Positions 1-9,130 of a stretch of DNA of 64,000 bases are shown in pieces; the stretch's first letter is position 1; each line of letters starts with the position of its first letter. A model generated the notes under the pieces. The model saw only the letters and a program-made list of their open reading frames with translations, did no database searches and was not told the DNA's origin. Position numbers and translations under genes: made by a program. The DNA is from 2-01-FULL-40-13 sp964433155 (GTDB lineage Bacteria; Patescibacteriota; Microgenomatia; UBA1406; GWC2-37-13): NCBI GenBank assembly GCA_964433155.1, contig CAYSQE010000002.1, positions 62,001 to 126,000 of the forward strand, read 5' to 3'.

Positions 1-1
1 A

Positions 2-754
2 GAGAAGAAGGAAAAAGAGGAGGAGATAGAGGCCATATGTGGTGAGTACGGAAAAGGGGGGGTTTTTGTCGACTTTATGGGCATACGTGGAGTTATACCC
101 AAAATTCAACTTACAGAGAAATACATCAATCAACCAAATAAACTTGAGGGGCAAAAAATAAAGGTAAGAATTCTAGAGGTAGATGAGGAAAAAAATAGGC
201 TCGTTGTTTCACAGAAAGCTGCCGCTCTAGGAATTTCTCAAAAAGATCTAAGAGAGAAATTTGAAAAAATCAAAGAAGGGGGAAAATATAAGGCAAAAGT
301 ACTGGGAGTGTCTGAGTTTGGTGCATTCTGTGAGGTTGAGGGAGTTGAGGGTCTTATTCATATCTCAGAAATTTCTTGGGAAAAGGTCACAAATGCAGGT
401 GAATACGTTAAGTCTGGCGATCTTATCGCTGTGATTGTTGTTGAAAAAAACCCAACAGATTTAAAACTTAATCTATCTTTAAAACGACTCAGCAAAGACC
501 CCTGGGAAGACATAGAAGAAAAATATCCAAAAGATAAGCAAGTGACGGGAATAGTAGTTAGAAAAGAAAAATATGGCTATTTTGTGAGACTAGAGCCTGG
601 CATAGAAGGATTAATACACGTAAGTAAGCTTACCGGTGAGGAGAAGTTTGAGCCAGGGCACGAGGTAAAGGTTTTCATCGAGAAGGTTAATAAAAAGAAT
701 CGTCGCATGAGTTTGCTTCTTCCTCAAAAAGAGAAACCAGTTACCTACAGATAA
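2..754 (+). CDS. S1-domain RNA-binding protein (ribosomal protein S1-like), 5' end outside window
   Basis: The reading frame is open from base 2, so the gene begins before the window and 250 residues are visible; the ATG at 77 lies inside the first S1 domain (GGVFVDF precedes it) and is not the true start. Three S1/OB-fold repeats can be seen: about residues 15-80 (ends LVVSQKAA), 95-165 (GAFCEV, GLIHISE, LNLSLKRL) and 178-245 (GYFVRL, GLIHVSK, MSLLL). Proteins of this type bind single-stranded mRNA, as in 30S protein S1. The run of Glu/Lys before the first domain is probably a linker. It ends 43 bases before the prgI-like gene, which has its own promoter. Whether this is the sole S1 of the organism or an S1-like paralogue cannot be decided here. 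Confidence 0.85.
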   Translation, partial: EKKEKEEEIEAICGEYGKGGVFVDFMGIRGVIPKIQLTEKYINQPNKLEGQKIKVRILEVDEEKNRLVVSQKAAALGISQKDLREKFEKIKEGGKYKAKVLGVSEFGAFCEVEGVEGLIHISEISWEKVTNAGEYVKSGDLIAVIVVEKNPTDLKLNLSLKRLSKDPWEDIEEKYPKDKQVTGIVVRKEKYGYFVRLEPGIEGLIHVSKLTGEEKFEPGHEVKVFIEKVNKKNRRMSLLLPQKEKPVTYR

Positions 755-785
755 CTATTATAATGACTATAACCGTTATAACAGT

Positions 786-791
786 TATACT
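786..791 (+). promoter_or_regulatory. -10 hexamer just upstream of the prgI-like start
   Basis: TATACT ends 6 nt before the ATG at 798, leaving no room for a ribosome binding site; the transcript probably starts at or next to the ATG. The preceding 40 bases carry several overlapping ATAAC/GTTAT half-sites, including the palindrome GTTATAAC, which could be an operator. Confidence 0.5.
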
Positions 792-797
792 GTCTTC

Positions 798-1607
798 ATG
801 GAACAGCATCCCATGCCTCGTCAGATTACCACCTTTGAGTTTAAGCTCATAGGTTTTCTTACGCTTAAACAATTTATCTACTTAGTAATCTTTATTCCTC
901 TTGGTTATGTCGTGTTTAGTATTTTCCCAATCCCGATTCTGAATATTATTTTTGCAGCCTGTGTAGGCGGTATTGGCGTTGCTTTTGCCTTTGTTCCGAT
1001 AAACGATCGGCCCTTAGATATTTGGATCAAAAACCTTCTAAAAAGACTTACTTCACCGACTCAATATATATATAAGAAACACAACTCGCCAGTTTATTTC
1101 TTCAAAAATTTGTTTTTTACTTCTGACCCACATAGGGTGATGACGCATATCGAATCTCAGGAGAAGCTGGCTGCATATTTAGCAAAAACAAAACAAACAC
1201 AAGCTCCCAGCGTGAAAAAACAAACAATTACTACGTTGTTGCAAAAATCAAATGTCGCACTAAAGGGAGAAAAATCGACTTCGGCAGAGAGACAGACCGA
1301 CACAGCTACACCAACAGCTCAGGTGCAAATGATAAAAAAACCTTTTTTTGCAGGCATAATAGAGAATCACAAACTTCTTCCTTTACCTGGAATATTAATC
1401 TATGTGAAGGACAGCAACGGAAAAATTGTCCGCCTTTTAAAAACTAACCCTCATGGCGTGTTTGCCACATTCACTACCCTGTCTCCATCTGAATACACAT
1501 TTGAGTTTAAGGACCCAAAGAATACCTACATTTTTGATACAATAAAAATACAAATTAATGAATCTAATCCAAAATCTCTCGAAATTTTTTCAAAAGAACT
1601 TTTATGA
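798..1607 (+). CDS. PrgI-family membrane protein of a type IV secretion-like system, with C-terminal Ig-like domain
   Basis: 269 aa. The N-terminus (MPRQITTFEFKLIG then two hydrophobic segments at about residues 22-42 and 46-68) matches the PrgI family, small inner-membrane components that take the VirB3 position in type IV secretion and conjugation systems of Gram-positive and CPR bacteria. A soluble linker follows, then about residues 185-262 form a beta-rich region (PGILIYVKDSNGKIVRLL, GVFATF) like carboxypeptidase-regulatory/CNA-B domains. That extension makes it longer than a plain PrgI. The next gene starts at the overlapping ATGA at 1604, so they are translationally coupled. An alternative start is the ATG at 813; 798 is favoured by the -10 box 6 nt upstream. 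Confidence 0.8.
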   Translation: MEQHPMPRQITTFEFKLIGFLTLKQFIYLVIFIPLGYVVFSIFPIPILNIIFAACVGGIGVAFAFVPINDRPLDIWIKNLLKRLTSPTQYIYKKHNSPVYFFKNLFFTSDPHRVMTHIESQEKLAAYLAKTKQTQAPSVKKQTITTLLQKSNVALKGEKSTSAERQTDTATPTAQVQMIKKPFFAGIIENHKLLPLPGILIYVKDSNGKIVRLLKTNPHGVFATFTTLSPSEYTFEFKDPKNTYIFDTIKIQINESNPKSLEIFSKELL

Positions 1608-2251
1608 AAGCCACTTCGCCAGTTAAGGCAACGACCCAAACATTTGTTGAGATAGAGGAAATAAAAGACGATATCATCCTAATGAAAGATTATTCAGCTT
1701 CTACCGTTATAGAAATCGGGGCGGTGAATTTTTGGCTCTTATCTGCAGAAGAGCAGTCGGCAATGATCTATGCATATTCAAGTCTTTTAAATTCACTCTC
1801 ATTTCCTACACAGATTCTAATCCTATCAAAAAAAATGGACGTTTCATCATATTTAGATTATTTAGAAGGCAAGATTAAGCACCAAACAACAGACCTGCTT
1901 CGTACTAGATTGCAAAGTTATAAAGAGTTTATTAAAACAGTGGTAAAAAGAAACACCGTTTTGGAAAAACGTTTTTTTTTCGTAGTCCCTTTTTCGCCTC
2001 TTGAGATGGGGGTATCAGGCGCAAATACAAAGTCCCTAAATAAAGAATACGTCATAAGTCGGGCAAAAACCTCACTTTATCCAAAAAGAGATCATCTAAC
2101 CAGACTTTTATCAAAGATCGGTTTGAGGGCTGCCATATTACAAAAACAAGAATTGATTGAGTTATTTTTTAATCTCTATAATCCATCGCCAACGGGTAGA
2201 CAGCTAGCTCCTGTTGAAAGTTATACCGATGTAATTTTGACTAACGCTTAA
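1604..2251 (+). CDS. TraC-like protein (VirB4 N-terminal-domain homologue)
   Basis: 215 aa, with no predicted membrane segment or nucleotide-binding motif. The pattern of an early FVEIEEIKDDIILMKD strand region, the YAYSSLLNSL helix and the VVPFSP strand resembles the N-terminal domain of VirB4/TraC-type ATPases, encoded here as a separate protein. In CPR genomes this gene normally sits between prgI and virB4, as here: 4-base overlap with prgI and one base before the ATPase. It probably acts with the VirB4 ATPase at the inner membrane. The assignment rests largely on gene order. Confidence 0.65.
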   Translation: MKATSPVKATTQTFVEIEEIKDDIILMKDYSASTVIEIGAVNFWLLSAEEQSAMIYAYSSLLNSLSFPTQILILSKKMDVSSYLDYLEGKIKHQTTDLLRTRLQSYKEFIKTVVKRNTVLEKRFFFVVPFSPLEMGVSGANTKSLNKEYVISRAKTSLYPKRDHLTRLLSKIGLRAAILQKQELIELFFNLYNPSPTGRQLAPVESYTDVILTNA

Positions 2252-2252
2252 T

Positions 2253-4004
2253 ATGTTTAACTTATTTGGCAAAAAAGCAAACGGAAAAAAGTTGAGTTTA
2301 CCATCATCTCAGAATGTGGCCGAGTTTTTGGGGAAGGGGACTGTTTCTGTAAAGGACATGATAGCGCCTTCCTTTATCGAGGTTGATTTTAGTCATTTAA
2401 AGGTTGACGATAAGTACTATCGTACGTTCTATGTTGTTGGCTACCCTCGATATGTTTCAGCTAATTGGCTCTATCCTTTGATTACATTTGATCACCCTCT
2501 CTATATCTCTATGTATATTTATCCAACAGAAGCAAAGACAGTTTTGCAGGATCTAAAAAGAAAAATTGCCGAAATGGAGGCAACAATAGAGTCAGACATA
2601 AAGGCTGGAAAAGTGGTTGACCCCACAGTGCAGGTTGCGTTGGATGATGCATTAGCCCTGCAGGCAGAGCTTGCAAAGGGGGCAGAGCGTTTTTTTCAGT
2701 TTGGTCTTTATATCACCATTCCCGCAGATAGCCTCGAAGAGTTAAATAGAGTCAGCAAAGAAATAGACTCGGTAGTATCTTCGCTTTTAATTGTAGCAAA
2801 ACAGGCGACGCTGGAGATGGAGGAGGGATTTAAATCAACTCTTCCTTTATTTTACGACAAACTTGCCGTATGGAGAAACATAGACACAACGTCTTTGGCT
2901 ATGACTTTTCCTTTTGCTACGGCATCTTTAACAAGAAACGAGGGAATCTTATATGGTATAAATCAACACGATGGAAGTTTAATCATTTTTGACCGATTTA
3001 CTTTAGAAAATGCAAACTCTGTGATTTTAGGCAAGTCTGGTGGAGGAAAAAGTTTTTTGGTAAAACTTGAGTCGTTAAGATTGCTGATGATGGGAGTTGA
3101 TGTTTTGATTATCGATCCTGAGAATGAATATCAAAAACTTACCCAGTCGGTTGGTGGTGAGTTCGTTGTTTTTTCGACAAGTTCAGAATATAAGATTAAT
3201 CCATTTGATCTTACAACGTCTAATCCAGAGCCAGATGAACTTTCTAACAAGATTTTAGATCTTCACTCACTCATGAAGGTTGTCATGGGAGACCTGACGC
3301 CATCTCAGGACGCCTTACTAGACAGGGCGTTGGTCTTGACTTATAGAGAGAAGGGGATAACCCAAGACCCAGAGTCGTTTAAAAATGAACCTCCGCTTCT
3401 TGAGGATCTTTACAAAATTTTGGTAGGAATGGAGACTCCTGAGGCTAAAGAGTTGGCCGACAGACTTGAAAAATTTGTTAAGGGGTCGGCTTCTGGTATT
3501 TTTAACCAGCAGTCTAATTTTGATATCAAAAACCCATTCACGGTTTTTGGTATAAGAGATTTGGAAGAAAATTTACGGCCGGTTGCGATGTATATCGTCT
3601 TAGATTACGTCTGGAACCGAGTGAGAAAAGATAAAAAAAAGAGAGCATTAATCGTTGATGAGGCGTGGTATCTTATAAAACAAAAAGACTCGGGAGCATA
3701 TTTACATAGTTTTGCTAAGCGCGCAAGAAAGTACCAACTTGGGTTAACAACGATCACCCAGGATGTCGAAGACTTTCTCTCAACAGATGAAGGAAAAGCC
3801 ATCATTACCAATTCGAGTCTACAGATAATCTTGAAACAGTCAACAGCAGCAGTTGACAAAATCTCTCAAACATTTTATCTAACCGGTGGTGAAAAACACT
3901 TCCTTCTTTCGGCTGGGATTGGAGAAGGACTTTTCTTTGCCGGTCATTCTCACGTTGGATTTAGAGTGATTGCCTCAGACGAGGAAAAAACATTAATAGA
4001 GTAA
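2253..4004 (+). CDS. virB4: VirB4/TraC-type secretion ATPase
   Basis: 583 aa. Cytoplasmic motor ATPase of a type IV secretion/pilus-like machine. Walker A GKSGGGKS lies at about residues 260-267, a conserved acidic strand VLIIDPENEYQ at about 284-294, and the Walker B strand ALIVDEAWYL at about 464-473. A later segment (TITQDVEDFL) fits the conserved motif after Walker B. The N-terminal 230 residues correspond to the VirB4 oligomerisation domain and include a Glu/Lys-rich helix. Last gene of the prgI-traC-virB4 operon; the following hydrolase gene begins 14 bases later and may be co-transcribed. Confidence 0.88.
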   Translation: MFNLFGKKANGKKLSLPSSQNVAEFLGKGTVSVKDMIAPSFIEVDFSHLKVDDKYYRTFYVVGYPRYVSANWLYPLITFDHPLYISMYIYPTEAKTVLQDLKRKIAEMEATIESDIKAGKVVDPTVQVALDDALALQAELAKGAERFFQFGLYITIPADSLEELNRVSKEIDSVVSSLLIVAKQATLEMEEGFKSTLPLFYDKLAVWRNIDTTSLAMTFPFATASLTRNEGILYGINQHDGSLIIFDRFTLENANSVILGKSGGGKSFLVKLESLRLLMMGVDVLIIDPENEYQKLTQSVGGEFVVFSTSSEYKINPFDLTTSNPEPDELSNKILDLHSLMKVVMGDLTPSQDALLDRALVLTYREKGITQDPESFKNEPPLLEDLYKILVGMETPEAKELADRLEKFVKGSASGIFNQQSNFDIKNPFTVFGIRDLEENLRPVAMYIVLDYVWNRVRKDKKKRALIVDEAWYLIKQKDSGAYLHSFAKRARKYQLGLTTITQDVEDFLSTDEGKAIITNSSLQIILKQSTAAVDKISQTFYLTGGEKHFLLSAGIGEGLFFAGHSHVGFRVIASDEEKTLIE

Positions 4005-4018
4005 GATAAATTAAGGAA

Positions 4019-4762
4019 ATGATAATCAAACTTCTTCAATGGAACATTTGGTTTAAGGAAAAAATAGAGAGCATTGCTGCTACGATAAAAAAAATTAACC
4101 CCGACATAGCTTGTTTTCAAGAGCTATCAAAAGGTCTAGACTATAACAGCGGAATTGATACCGTAAACTACATAGCAAAGCATACAGGGTTTAACCATTA
4201 TTTTCATGAAGGAATGATTTGGGTAGAAGATGGAAGCAAGATCGTTGGCAATGGAATTTTTAGTAAATTCCCAATAAGTAAATCTTTATATATCTCCACA
4301 AGCATCCCAATAAAGAGAGGAGCAATCGAAAAATATGGATCTGTTTATATTGAGGTACAAGTAGTCATATTTAATGATAGATTAACCGTTGCAACAGACC
4401 ACTTAACTTATATTTCACAATTCAAGGAGACAGAAGAGAAAAAGAAAGAAATTGATAGACTAATAAACATTGTTAAAAATAAAAATTCTAAATATCTTAT
4501 TTCTGGAGATTTTAATGCCATTCCCAATTCTTATACGATTCGAAATATAGAAAAATATCTACTGTCTTGCGGACCTTCGTATAAAGAGAAAACTGCTTTT
4601 ACAAAAGAAGGAGATGTTCCAGATTACGCAGGTTGGAAAACAGGATTTGAATGGAGACTTGATTATGTCTTTGCAACAAAAGATCTAAAAGTAAAATCCG
4701 CAAAAATTATCAAAACAGCATATTCTGACCATCTACCTATAGTTACAGAGGTTGAAATCTAG
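4019..4762 (+). CDS. Endonuclease/exonuclease/phosphatase (EEP) family hydrolase
   Basis: 247 aa, cytoplasmic, no signal peptide. The EEP (DNase I-like) catalytic set is visible: Asn in LLQWNIWF near the N-terminus, Glu in CFQELS (about residue 35), SGDFNAIPN (about 161-169) and the C-terminal SDHLPIV. These metal-dependent enzymes cleave phosphodiester bonds in DNA, RNA or inositol/lipid phosphates; the substrate cannot be read from the sequence. It follows virB4 with a 14-base gap and converges on the phosphoribosyltransferase gene. Confidence 0.82.
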   Translation: MIIKLLQWNIWFKEKIESIAATIKKINPDIACFQELSKGLDYNSGIDTVNYIAKHTGFNHYFHEGMIWVEDGSKIVGNGIFSKFPISKSLYISTSIPIKRGAIEKYGSVYIEVQVVIFNDRLTVATDHLTYISQFKETEEKKKEIDRLINIVKNKNSKYLISGDFNAIPNSYTIRNIEKYLLSCGPSYKEKTAFTKEGDVPDYAGWKTGFEWRLDYVFATKDLKVKSAKIIKTAYSDHLPIVTEVEI

Positions 4763-4772
4763 AGCCGAAATC

Positions 4773-5414
4773 TCAATCAAGCTTTTTTAACAATCTTTTT
4801 ACTTCTTCGTCTTCAACTTGGGGAAAATGCTCGTAAAACTGAGAAACGGCTCCAAAAGCAACATCTTTATGCAGAATAAATAACTTATCAACCCCCGTGA
4901 TATAAAAATCATCTGGTGTAACAGGAACTGCAAGGAATAGAGATTTTGGCTTTTTAGATCTTAGATATAAGATAGCGGCTTTGACTGTTGATCCGGTTGC
5001 AATACCATCGTCGGTTAGGATGACGAGTTTATTTTTAAAGCTTCTTCCGTAAGATGATTTTTTAATTCCGAAACGCTGCGCATATGAGTTAAATTTTTCT
5101 CGTGCAATTTTGATTTGATTTACAATTTCTGATTTTTCTAAATTAAGCGAATTGACCACACTTTTCTCAAGATAGACAATATCAAAACATAAAGCGCCAA
5201 TTGCCAGTTCTGGATTGTGAGGCGCGGGGATCTTTGTTACTACCAAGGGAAGATGTTTGACCTGTAATCCTTTTGCGATAGTATCGCCAACGACAATTCC
5301 TCCCCTAAGAAGAGATACTACGACCACGTTTTTCTTATTCTTTTTAATCTCTTTATCTTGAAAAAGCTTGACCAGAAGTTTTCTTCCAGCATCGGGCCGG
5401 TCTTTAAATATCAT
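4773..5414 (-). CDS. Phosphoribosyltransferase-family protein
   Basis: 213 aa. It carries the PRPP-binding loop of type I phosphoribosyltransferases (VILTDDGIATGST, about residues 131-143) and the N-terminal VVVSLLRGGIVVGDTIA segment that forms the pyrophosphate loop. This is the stand-alone form often annotated as a predicted phosphoribosyltransferase; some family members act in base salvage or as regulators. The acceptor base cannot be named. It is convergent with the EEP hydrolase (10 bases between stops), and its start lies 25 bases from the oppositely oriented tRNA-Ala. Confidence 0.78.
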   Translation of the reverse strand: MIFKDRPDAGRKLLVKLFQDKEIKKNKKNVVVVSLLRGGIVVGDTIAKGLQVKHLPLVVTKIPAPHNPELAIGALCFDIVYLEKSVVNSLNLEKSEIVNQIKIAREKFNSYAQRFGIKKSSYGRSFKNKLVILTDDGIATGSTVKAAILYLRSKKPKSLFLAVPVTPDDFYITGVDKLFILHKDVAFGAVSQFYEHFPQVEDEEVKRLLKKLD

Positions 5415-5439
5415 TGAGGATATTTTATAATATTTGCAA

Positions 5440-5513
5440 GGGCCTGTAGTTTAGTTGGCAAAAACAGCTGGCTGGCAGTCAGCAGACCACCGGTTCGAGC
5501 CCGGTCAGGTCCA
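5440..5513 (+). tRNA. tRNA-Ala (anticodon GGC)
   Basis: The cloverleaf folds completely by hand: acceptor GGGCCTG/CAGGTCC with a G3-T70 wobble (the alanine identity element), D stem GTTT/AAAC, anticodon stem GCTGG/TCAGC around loop CTGGCAG (anticodon GGC), 5-nt variable loop, T stem ACCGG/CCGGT with the canonical loop TTCGAGC, discriminator A. CCA is not encoded (CAA follows). Confidence 0.95.
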
Positions 5514-5554
5514 CAAACTCAGTTTAGTGACAGGTCAGCTAAGCGGGCATACAA

Positions 5555-5854
5555 TTACTTTCTAATTTCAAATTCCTCAAACATCTCTTTGGGTTCTTCC
5601 CAGATAATTTCTGTATCATCCACGCGAGAAACAGGAGGTCCTTCTTTAAGAAGATTTATCATTTTGTTTACCTTATCTTCATCACCTTGGATCAGTGCCT
5701 CAACCCCGCCTCCTTGACCGAAAATTTCTGATTTATCAAAGACGTTTCTCACCCAGCCATGGACTCCAACTATTTTTGCTTGGATTTTTGTCCAGGCGCG
5801 AAATCCTACACCTATGACGTCACCCTTCATATAAACACGAGCTTGCTTTAGCAC
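5555..5854 (-). CDS. acyP: Acylphosphatase
   Basis: 99 aa, the usual size. It hydrolyses acyl phosphates such as carbamoyl phosphate in the cytosol. The phosphate-binding loop GDVIGVGFR carries the catalytic Arg19, and HGWVRN carries the catalytic Asn37. The GxVQGVGFR consensus has Ile in place of Gln. A short Gly-rich insertion (DKSEIFGQGGGVEAL) lengthens the turn after the catalytic Asn. The gene stands alone between tRNA-Ala and a four-helix-bundle gene on the same strand. Confidence 0.9.
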   Translation of the reverse strand: MLKQARVYMKGDVIGVGFRAWTKIQAKIVGVHGWVRNVFDKSEIFGQGGGVEALIQGDEDKVNKMINLLKEGPPVSRVDDTEIIWEEPKEMFEEFEIRK

Positions 5855-5885
5855 AGCTGTAATTAAGTAATTAGTAATAGAGTAA

Positions 5886-6269
5886 TTAAGACTTGATTTT
5901 TTGTCTCATTGCCGAGTTTATTAAACCATTTAATGTTAGCCTAACCTCCTTGTAGCAAGTAAGATAATTATTTATTAAATTTTTATTGCCAAGTTTTACT
6001 CTTTGAATAGTTATATCAAACCAGTGTCTCGATTCTAAAAGCGACCCCCGCGCGTTGTAATAAAATTTCACTTTATCGAGATAATGGAACCTTCCATAAC
6101 CTTCAGCGATGTTGGCGGCAATTGAGTCGGTTGCCTCAACAAATTGATAGCCGAAAAGTCTTCTTGTTTCCCGATCAAATAAATTAAAAATTCCCCAAAC
6201 AATACTACCAAGTCGTCGGGCTAATTTATAAGTGTCTAATTTTTCTAGACTAAGGTAGTTTTCTGACAT
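5886..6269 (-). CDS. Four-helix-bundle protein (S23 / 23S rRNA intervening-sequence family)
   Basis: 127 aa, almost entirely helical. The family signature is clear: an early LDTYKLAR helix, then FVEATDSIAANIAEGYGR and LLESRHWF. This family is known from ORFs in 23S rRNA intervening sequences and is abundant as stand-alone genes in CPR genomes; its molecular role is not established and it forms pentameric helical bundles in solved examples. Here it is not in an rRNA gene. A second, divergent member lies at 9997-10407. Confidence 0.85.
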   Translation of the reverse strand: MSENYLSLEKLDTYKLARRLGSIVWGIFNLFDRETRRLFGYQFVEATDSIAANIAEGYGRFHYLDKVKFYYNARGSLLESRHWFDITIQRVKLGNKNLINNYLTCYKEVRLTLNGLINSAMRQKIKS

Positions 6270-6297
6270 CTTCTAAATTACCTAATTTCTTTATTAC

Positions 6298-6741
6298 TTA
6301 TTTACCCAATATCATTGGGTCAATTTCTTTGGCTCTTTTCAAATATTCATCCGCCTTTATTTTGTTTCCTTCTTGGTCATACAATAAATACAGATCATAG
6401 AGTAAATCTGCTGACTTCGGATTTTTTTCCAGCAGCAACTCAAGACCAACTATTTTTTCCCGCCTTTGTTGATCGCCAGAGAATACTTCTTGTTCAATCG
6501 CACTCCCAAAGATATTTTTATTGGTTTCAAGAAGCGGTAGAAAAGAAGGGAGATGTTTTATTCTTTCTAGAAAGGCAATTACAGCATTCTTATCCTCTTT
6601 TACGAGCTGAAAATAGAGGGGAGAAACCAACTGAGAAGAAAAAATATTAGCTAGAAGAAAGACAAACAAAAAGCCAAAAAAAAGAACATTGGCACCAGTA
6701 GAAAAAGAAGATTTCAATCTTTTTAACCTTTCATGTCTCAT
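6298..6741 (-). CDS. Membrane-anchored TPR-like protein
   Basis: 147 aa from the ATG at 6741. A basic N-terminus (RHERLKRLKSS) precedes one hydrophobic segment (VLFFGFLFVFLLANIF), then a soluble domain ending in a tetratricopeptide-like helical pair (KSADLLYDLYLLYDQEGN, KADEYLKRAKEIDP). Topology suggests a cytoplasmic N-terminus with the TPR outside or in the wall space. An in-frame start at 6789 would overlap the start of the divergent ATPase gene and its -10 box, so 6741 is preferred. Substrate or partner unknown; adjacency to the secretion ATPase hints at a link to that machinery. Confidence 0.6.
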   Translation of the reverse strand: MRHERLKRLKSSFSTGANVLFFGFLFVFLLANIFSSQLVSPLYFQLVKEDKNAVIAFLERIKHLPSFLPLLETNKNIFGSAIEQEVFSGDQQRREKIVGLELLLEKNPKSADLLYDLYLLYDQEGNKIKADEYLKRAKEIDPMILGK

Positions 6742-6763
6742 GTTATATGTTGCATGCTTATTA

Positions 6764-6769
6764 TATAAT
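6764..6769 (+). promoter_or_regulatory. -10 hexamer before the TraG-like gene
   Basis: A perfect TATAAT ends 6 nt before the ATG at 6776, the same geometry as at 786 and 59617. This supports 6776 as the start of a leaderless transcript. Confidence 0.55.
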
Positions 6770-6775
6770 TTTTGT

Positions 6776-9130
6776 ATGGATCTAATCATGGTTCAAACGA
6801 TCACAGACAGGCTTATATCTTTTGCTTTGGCGCTTGTTGCGGGATTGAGCGCTGCAGGACTAACTCTTCTTTTTATGTATCTTCTCATTATTTTTTTTCG
6901 CCTTAAAAAACGCGAACAGATCTCTCTTGAGATGGTGACATTGGAGATAAAGACTCCCAAAGACAATGAAATAAAAATTGACGTGGCAGAACAGATGTTT
7001 GGCTCGTTTTCTTCTTTAAAAAAATCTGGTTGGTTCTCTATGTTTGACCTCGACGACGTTTTGGCATTTGAGATTGTAGGTAAAAAAGCCGATATTAGAT
7101 TTTATGTTTCGGCGCCTTCTCGCATCATCGATCTGGTTGAAAAAACAATCTATAGTTATTATCCATCTGCAGATATTAAAAAGGTAGATGAACCAAATAT
7201 CTATAGTGAGGGAGGCAAAATTGCCTATGGAGCCCTGATAACAAAAGATTATCCATATATGCCTTTGAAGGTCTTTAAAGATTTACCAAGCGATTCGCTC
7301 GCAGCCGTAACGTCAGCTTTATCTAAAATGGGAGATGACGAGGGTGCGATGGTACAGATTCTGATTAGGCCGGCTGAGTCCAAGTGGAAAAAGCAAGGCA
7401 AGTCGTACGTCTCATCGACAAAAAAAACCGAGGCAAACCCAGAGAAGGCTACATTTAAGACAGACCCAAAAGTTCTAGAAAAGATTGATGACAAATCAGC
7501 AAAGTCAGGTTTCCAAACAGCAATTCGTTTTGTAGTTTCTGCAAACTCGAAAGAGTTGGCCGGCATGCATGTTAGAAATATTAAGAACGCTTTTACTCAG
7601 CTCAATTCTGATCTCAACAGCTTTAAAGGGGCGAGAATTATTTTTAAAGGGGGATTTATGATCAATTTCATCTATAAATTTTTCCCCGTGATTGAGCTGC
7701 CATTTGCCAAATCCATCTCCATCCTCTCCTCTGAGGAGTTGGGGACAGTATTTCATTTTCCCAACAAGACCGTTGAGACGCCTCATATCCAGTGGTTAAA
7801 AGCCAAGACAGGGCCTGTGCCGGCCGAGGTTCCCCAGTCAGGGGGTACATTTATAGGCAAGGGTTATTATCGTGGGTTAAAAAGGCCGGTGACCATCGGT
7901 TTTGAGGACAGAAGACGGCACGTGTATATCATCGGAAAAACAGGCGTTGGGAAGTCTGTGCTTCTTCAGGATATGGCAACTCAAGACATAAGGGCTGGGC
8001 ACGGTGTCTGCGTGATCGACCCACATGGAGATTTGATTGATGAAATCATCAAATACGTTCCACCAGATAGGGCAGAGGACGTCATCTATTTTGATCCGTC
8101 TGATACAGAGCGGCCGATGGGGCTCAATCTTTTGGAAGCCAACACTGAAGAGCAGAAGCATTTTATGACCACGGCCATCATCAATTTGATGTACAAGTTA
8201 TACGACCCTCAGCGAACAGGCATCATCGGCCCTCGTTTTGAACACGCGGTTCGTAACGCCATGTTGACGGTCATGTCTGAGTCGGGTTCTACTTTCGTTG
8301 AGGTGGTGAGGGTTCTGACCGATCCAAAATATGTTCAAGAGCTATTGCCTAAAGTGCAAGATCCGATAGTCAGACGCTATTGGACTGACCAGATAGCTCA
8401 GACTTCAGATTTTCATAAGTCCGAGGTTCTCGACTACATTGTCTCTAAGTTTGGCCGTTTTGTCACCAACAAGACGATGCGCAATATCATCGGTCAGTCA
8501 AAGTCTGCATTTGATTTTCGCAAGTGTATGGATGAGGGGAAGATACTTCTTATTAATCTGTCGAAAGGGAAATTAGGAGAAGAGAATTCGAGCTTTTTGG
8601 GGTTGGTTTTGATTCCAAAGATTCTTGTGGCTGCAATGAGTCGACAGGAGATTCCCGAGCCTGACCGCCGCGATTTTTTTCTCTTTGTCGACGAGTTTCA
8701 AAATTTTGCCACACCTGACTTTGCCACGATTCTGTCTGAGGCAAGAAAGTACCATCTGAATCTCACAGTAGCCAATCAATTCATAGGACAGATGGACGAG
8801 GAGGTAAAAAATGCAGTTTTTGGCAATGTTGGAACATTGATTGCATTTCGCGTAGGCGTGACAGACGCCTCATATCTGCAAAGAGAGTATCAACCGGTAT
8901 TTTCTGAGTCTGACCTTATAAACGTTGAACGCTTCCATGCTTATATGAAAACAATTGTGGATAATGAGCCGGTTCCTCCGTTTTCCACTGATATGACCAA
9001 AGACATCAAAGCCTTACGGACAAAGGCAAATGACAAGATCGCCCAGGCCGTTATCCAACTATCACGCCTGAAGTATGGCAGGCCAAAAGAGTTGGTTGAG
9101 GCAGAGATAGCACAAAGGGCCAGACTTTAA
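6776..9130 (+). CDS. TraG/VirD4-like (DUF87/TraM-recognition type) coupling ATPase
   Basis: 784 aa from the ATG at 6776. One strong hydrophobic segment at about residues 14-41 anchors the protein. The N-terminal domain (to about 360) is soluble and family-specific. The ATPase core has Walker A GKTGVGKS (about 388-395), the following strand CVIDPHGDL (about 411-420), and Walker B FFLFVDEFQNF (about 634-644). Such proteins are hexameric membrane ATPases that feed DNA or protein into type IV secretion machines; in CPR they accompany prgI/virB4 and pilus genes, as here. An upstream in-frame ATG at 6689 would run through the divergent TPR gene and the -10 box, so it is not used. Converges with the PilX-like gene, overlapping it by 4 bases. 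Confidence 0.85.
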   Translation: MDLIMVQTITDRLISFALALVAGLSAAGLTLLFMYLLIIFFRLKKREQISLEMVTLEIKTPKDNEIKIDVAEQMFGSFSSLKKSGWFSMFDLDDVLAFEIVGKKADIRFYVSAPSRIIDLVEKTIYSYYPSADIKKVDEPNIYSEGGKIAYGALITKDYPYMPLKVFKDLPSDSLAAVTSALSKMGDDEGAMVQILIRPAESKWKKQGKSYVSSTKKTEANPEKATFKTDPKVLEKIDDKSAKSGFQTAIRFVVSANSKELAGMHVRNIKNAFTQLNSDLNSFKGARIIFKGGFMINFIYKFFPVIELPFAKSISILSSEELGTVFHFPNKTVETPHIQWLKAKTGPVPAEVPQSGGTFIGKGYYRGLKRPVTIGFEDRRRHVYIIGKTGVGKSVLLQDMATQDIRAGHGVCVIDPHGDLIDEIIKYVPPDRAEDVIYFDPSDTERPMGLNLLEANTEEQKHFMTTAIINLMYKLYDPQRTGIIGPRFEHAVRNAMLTVMSESGSTFVEVVRVLTDPKYVQELLPKVQDPIVRRYWTDQIAQTSDFHKSEVLDYIVSKFGRFVTNKTMRNIIGQSKSAFDFRKCMDEGKILLINLSKGKLGEENSSFLGLVLIPKILVAAMSRQEIPEPDRRDFFLFVDEFQNFATPDFATILSEARKYHLNLTVANQFIGQMDEEVKNAVFGNVGTLIAFRVGVTDASYLQREYQPVFSESDLINVERFHAYMKTIVDNEPVPPFSTDMTKDIKALRTKANDKIAQAVIQLSRLKYGRPKELVEAEIAQRARL

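Noticed and set aside
6689..6775. Upstream start for the TraG-like ATPase
   Set aside because: The extra residues overlap the divergent TPR gene and precede a perfect TATAAT that ends 6 nt before ATG 6776.
7249..8779. Several minus-strand ORFs of 60-105 codons opposite the TraG-like gene
   Set aside because: They are antisense to a clear ATPase domain, share no motifs and overlap each other.
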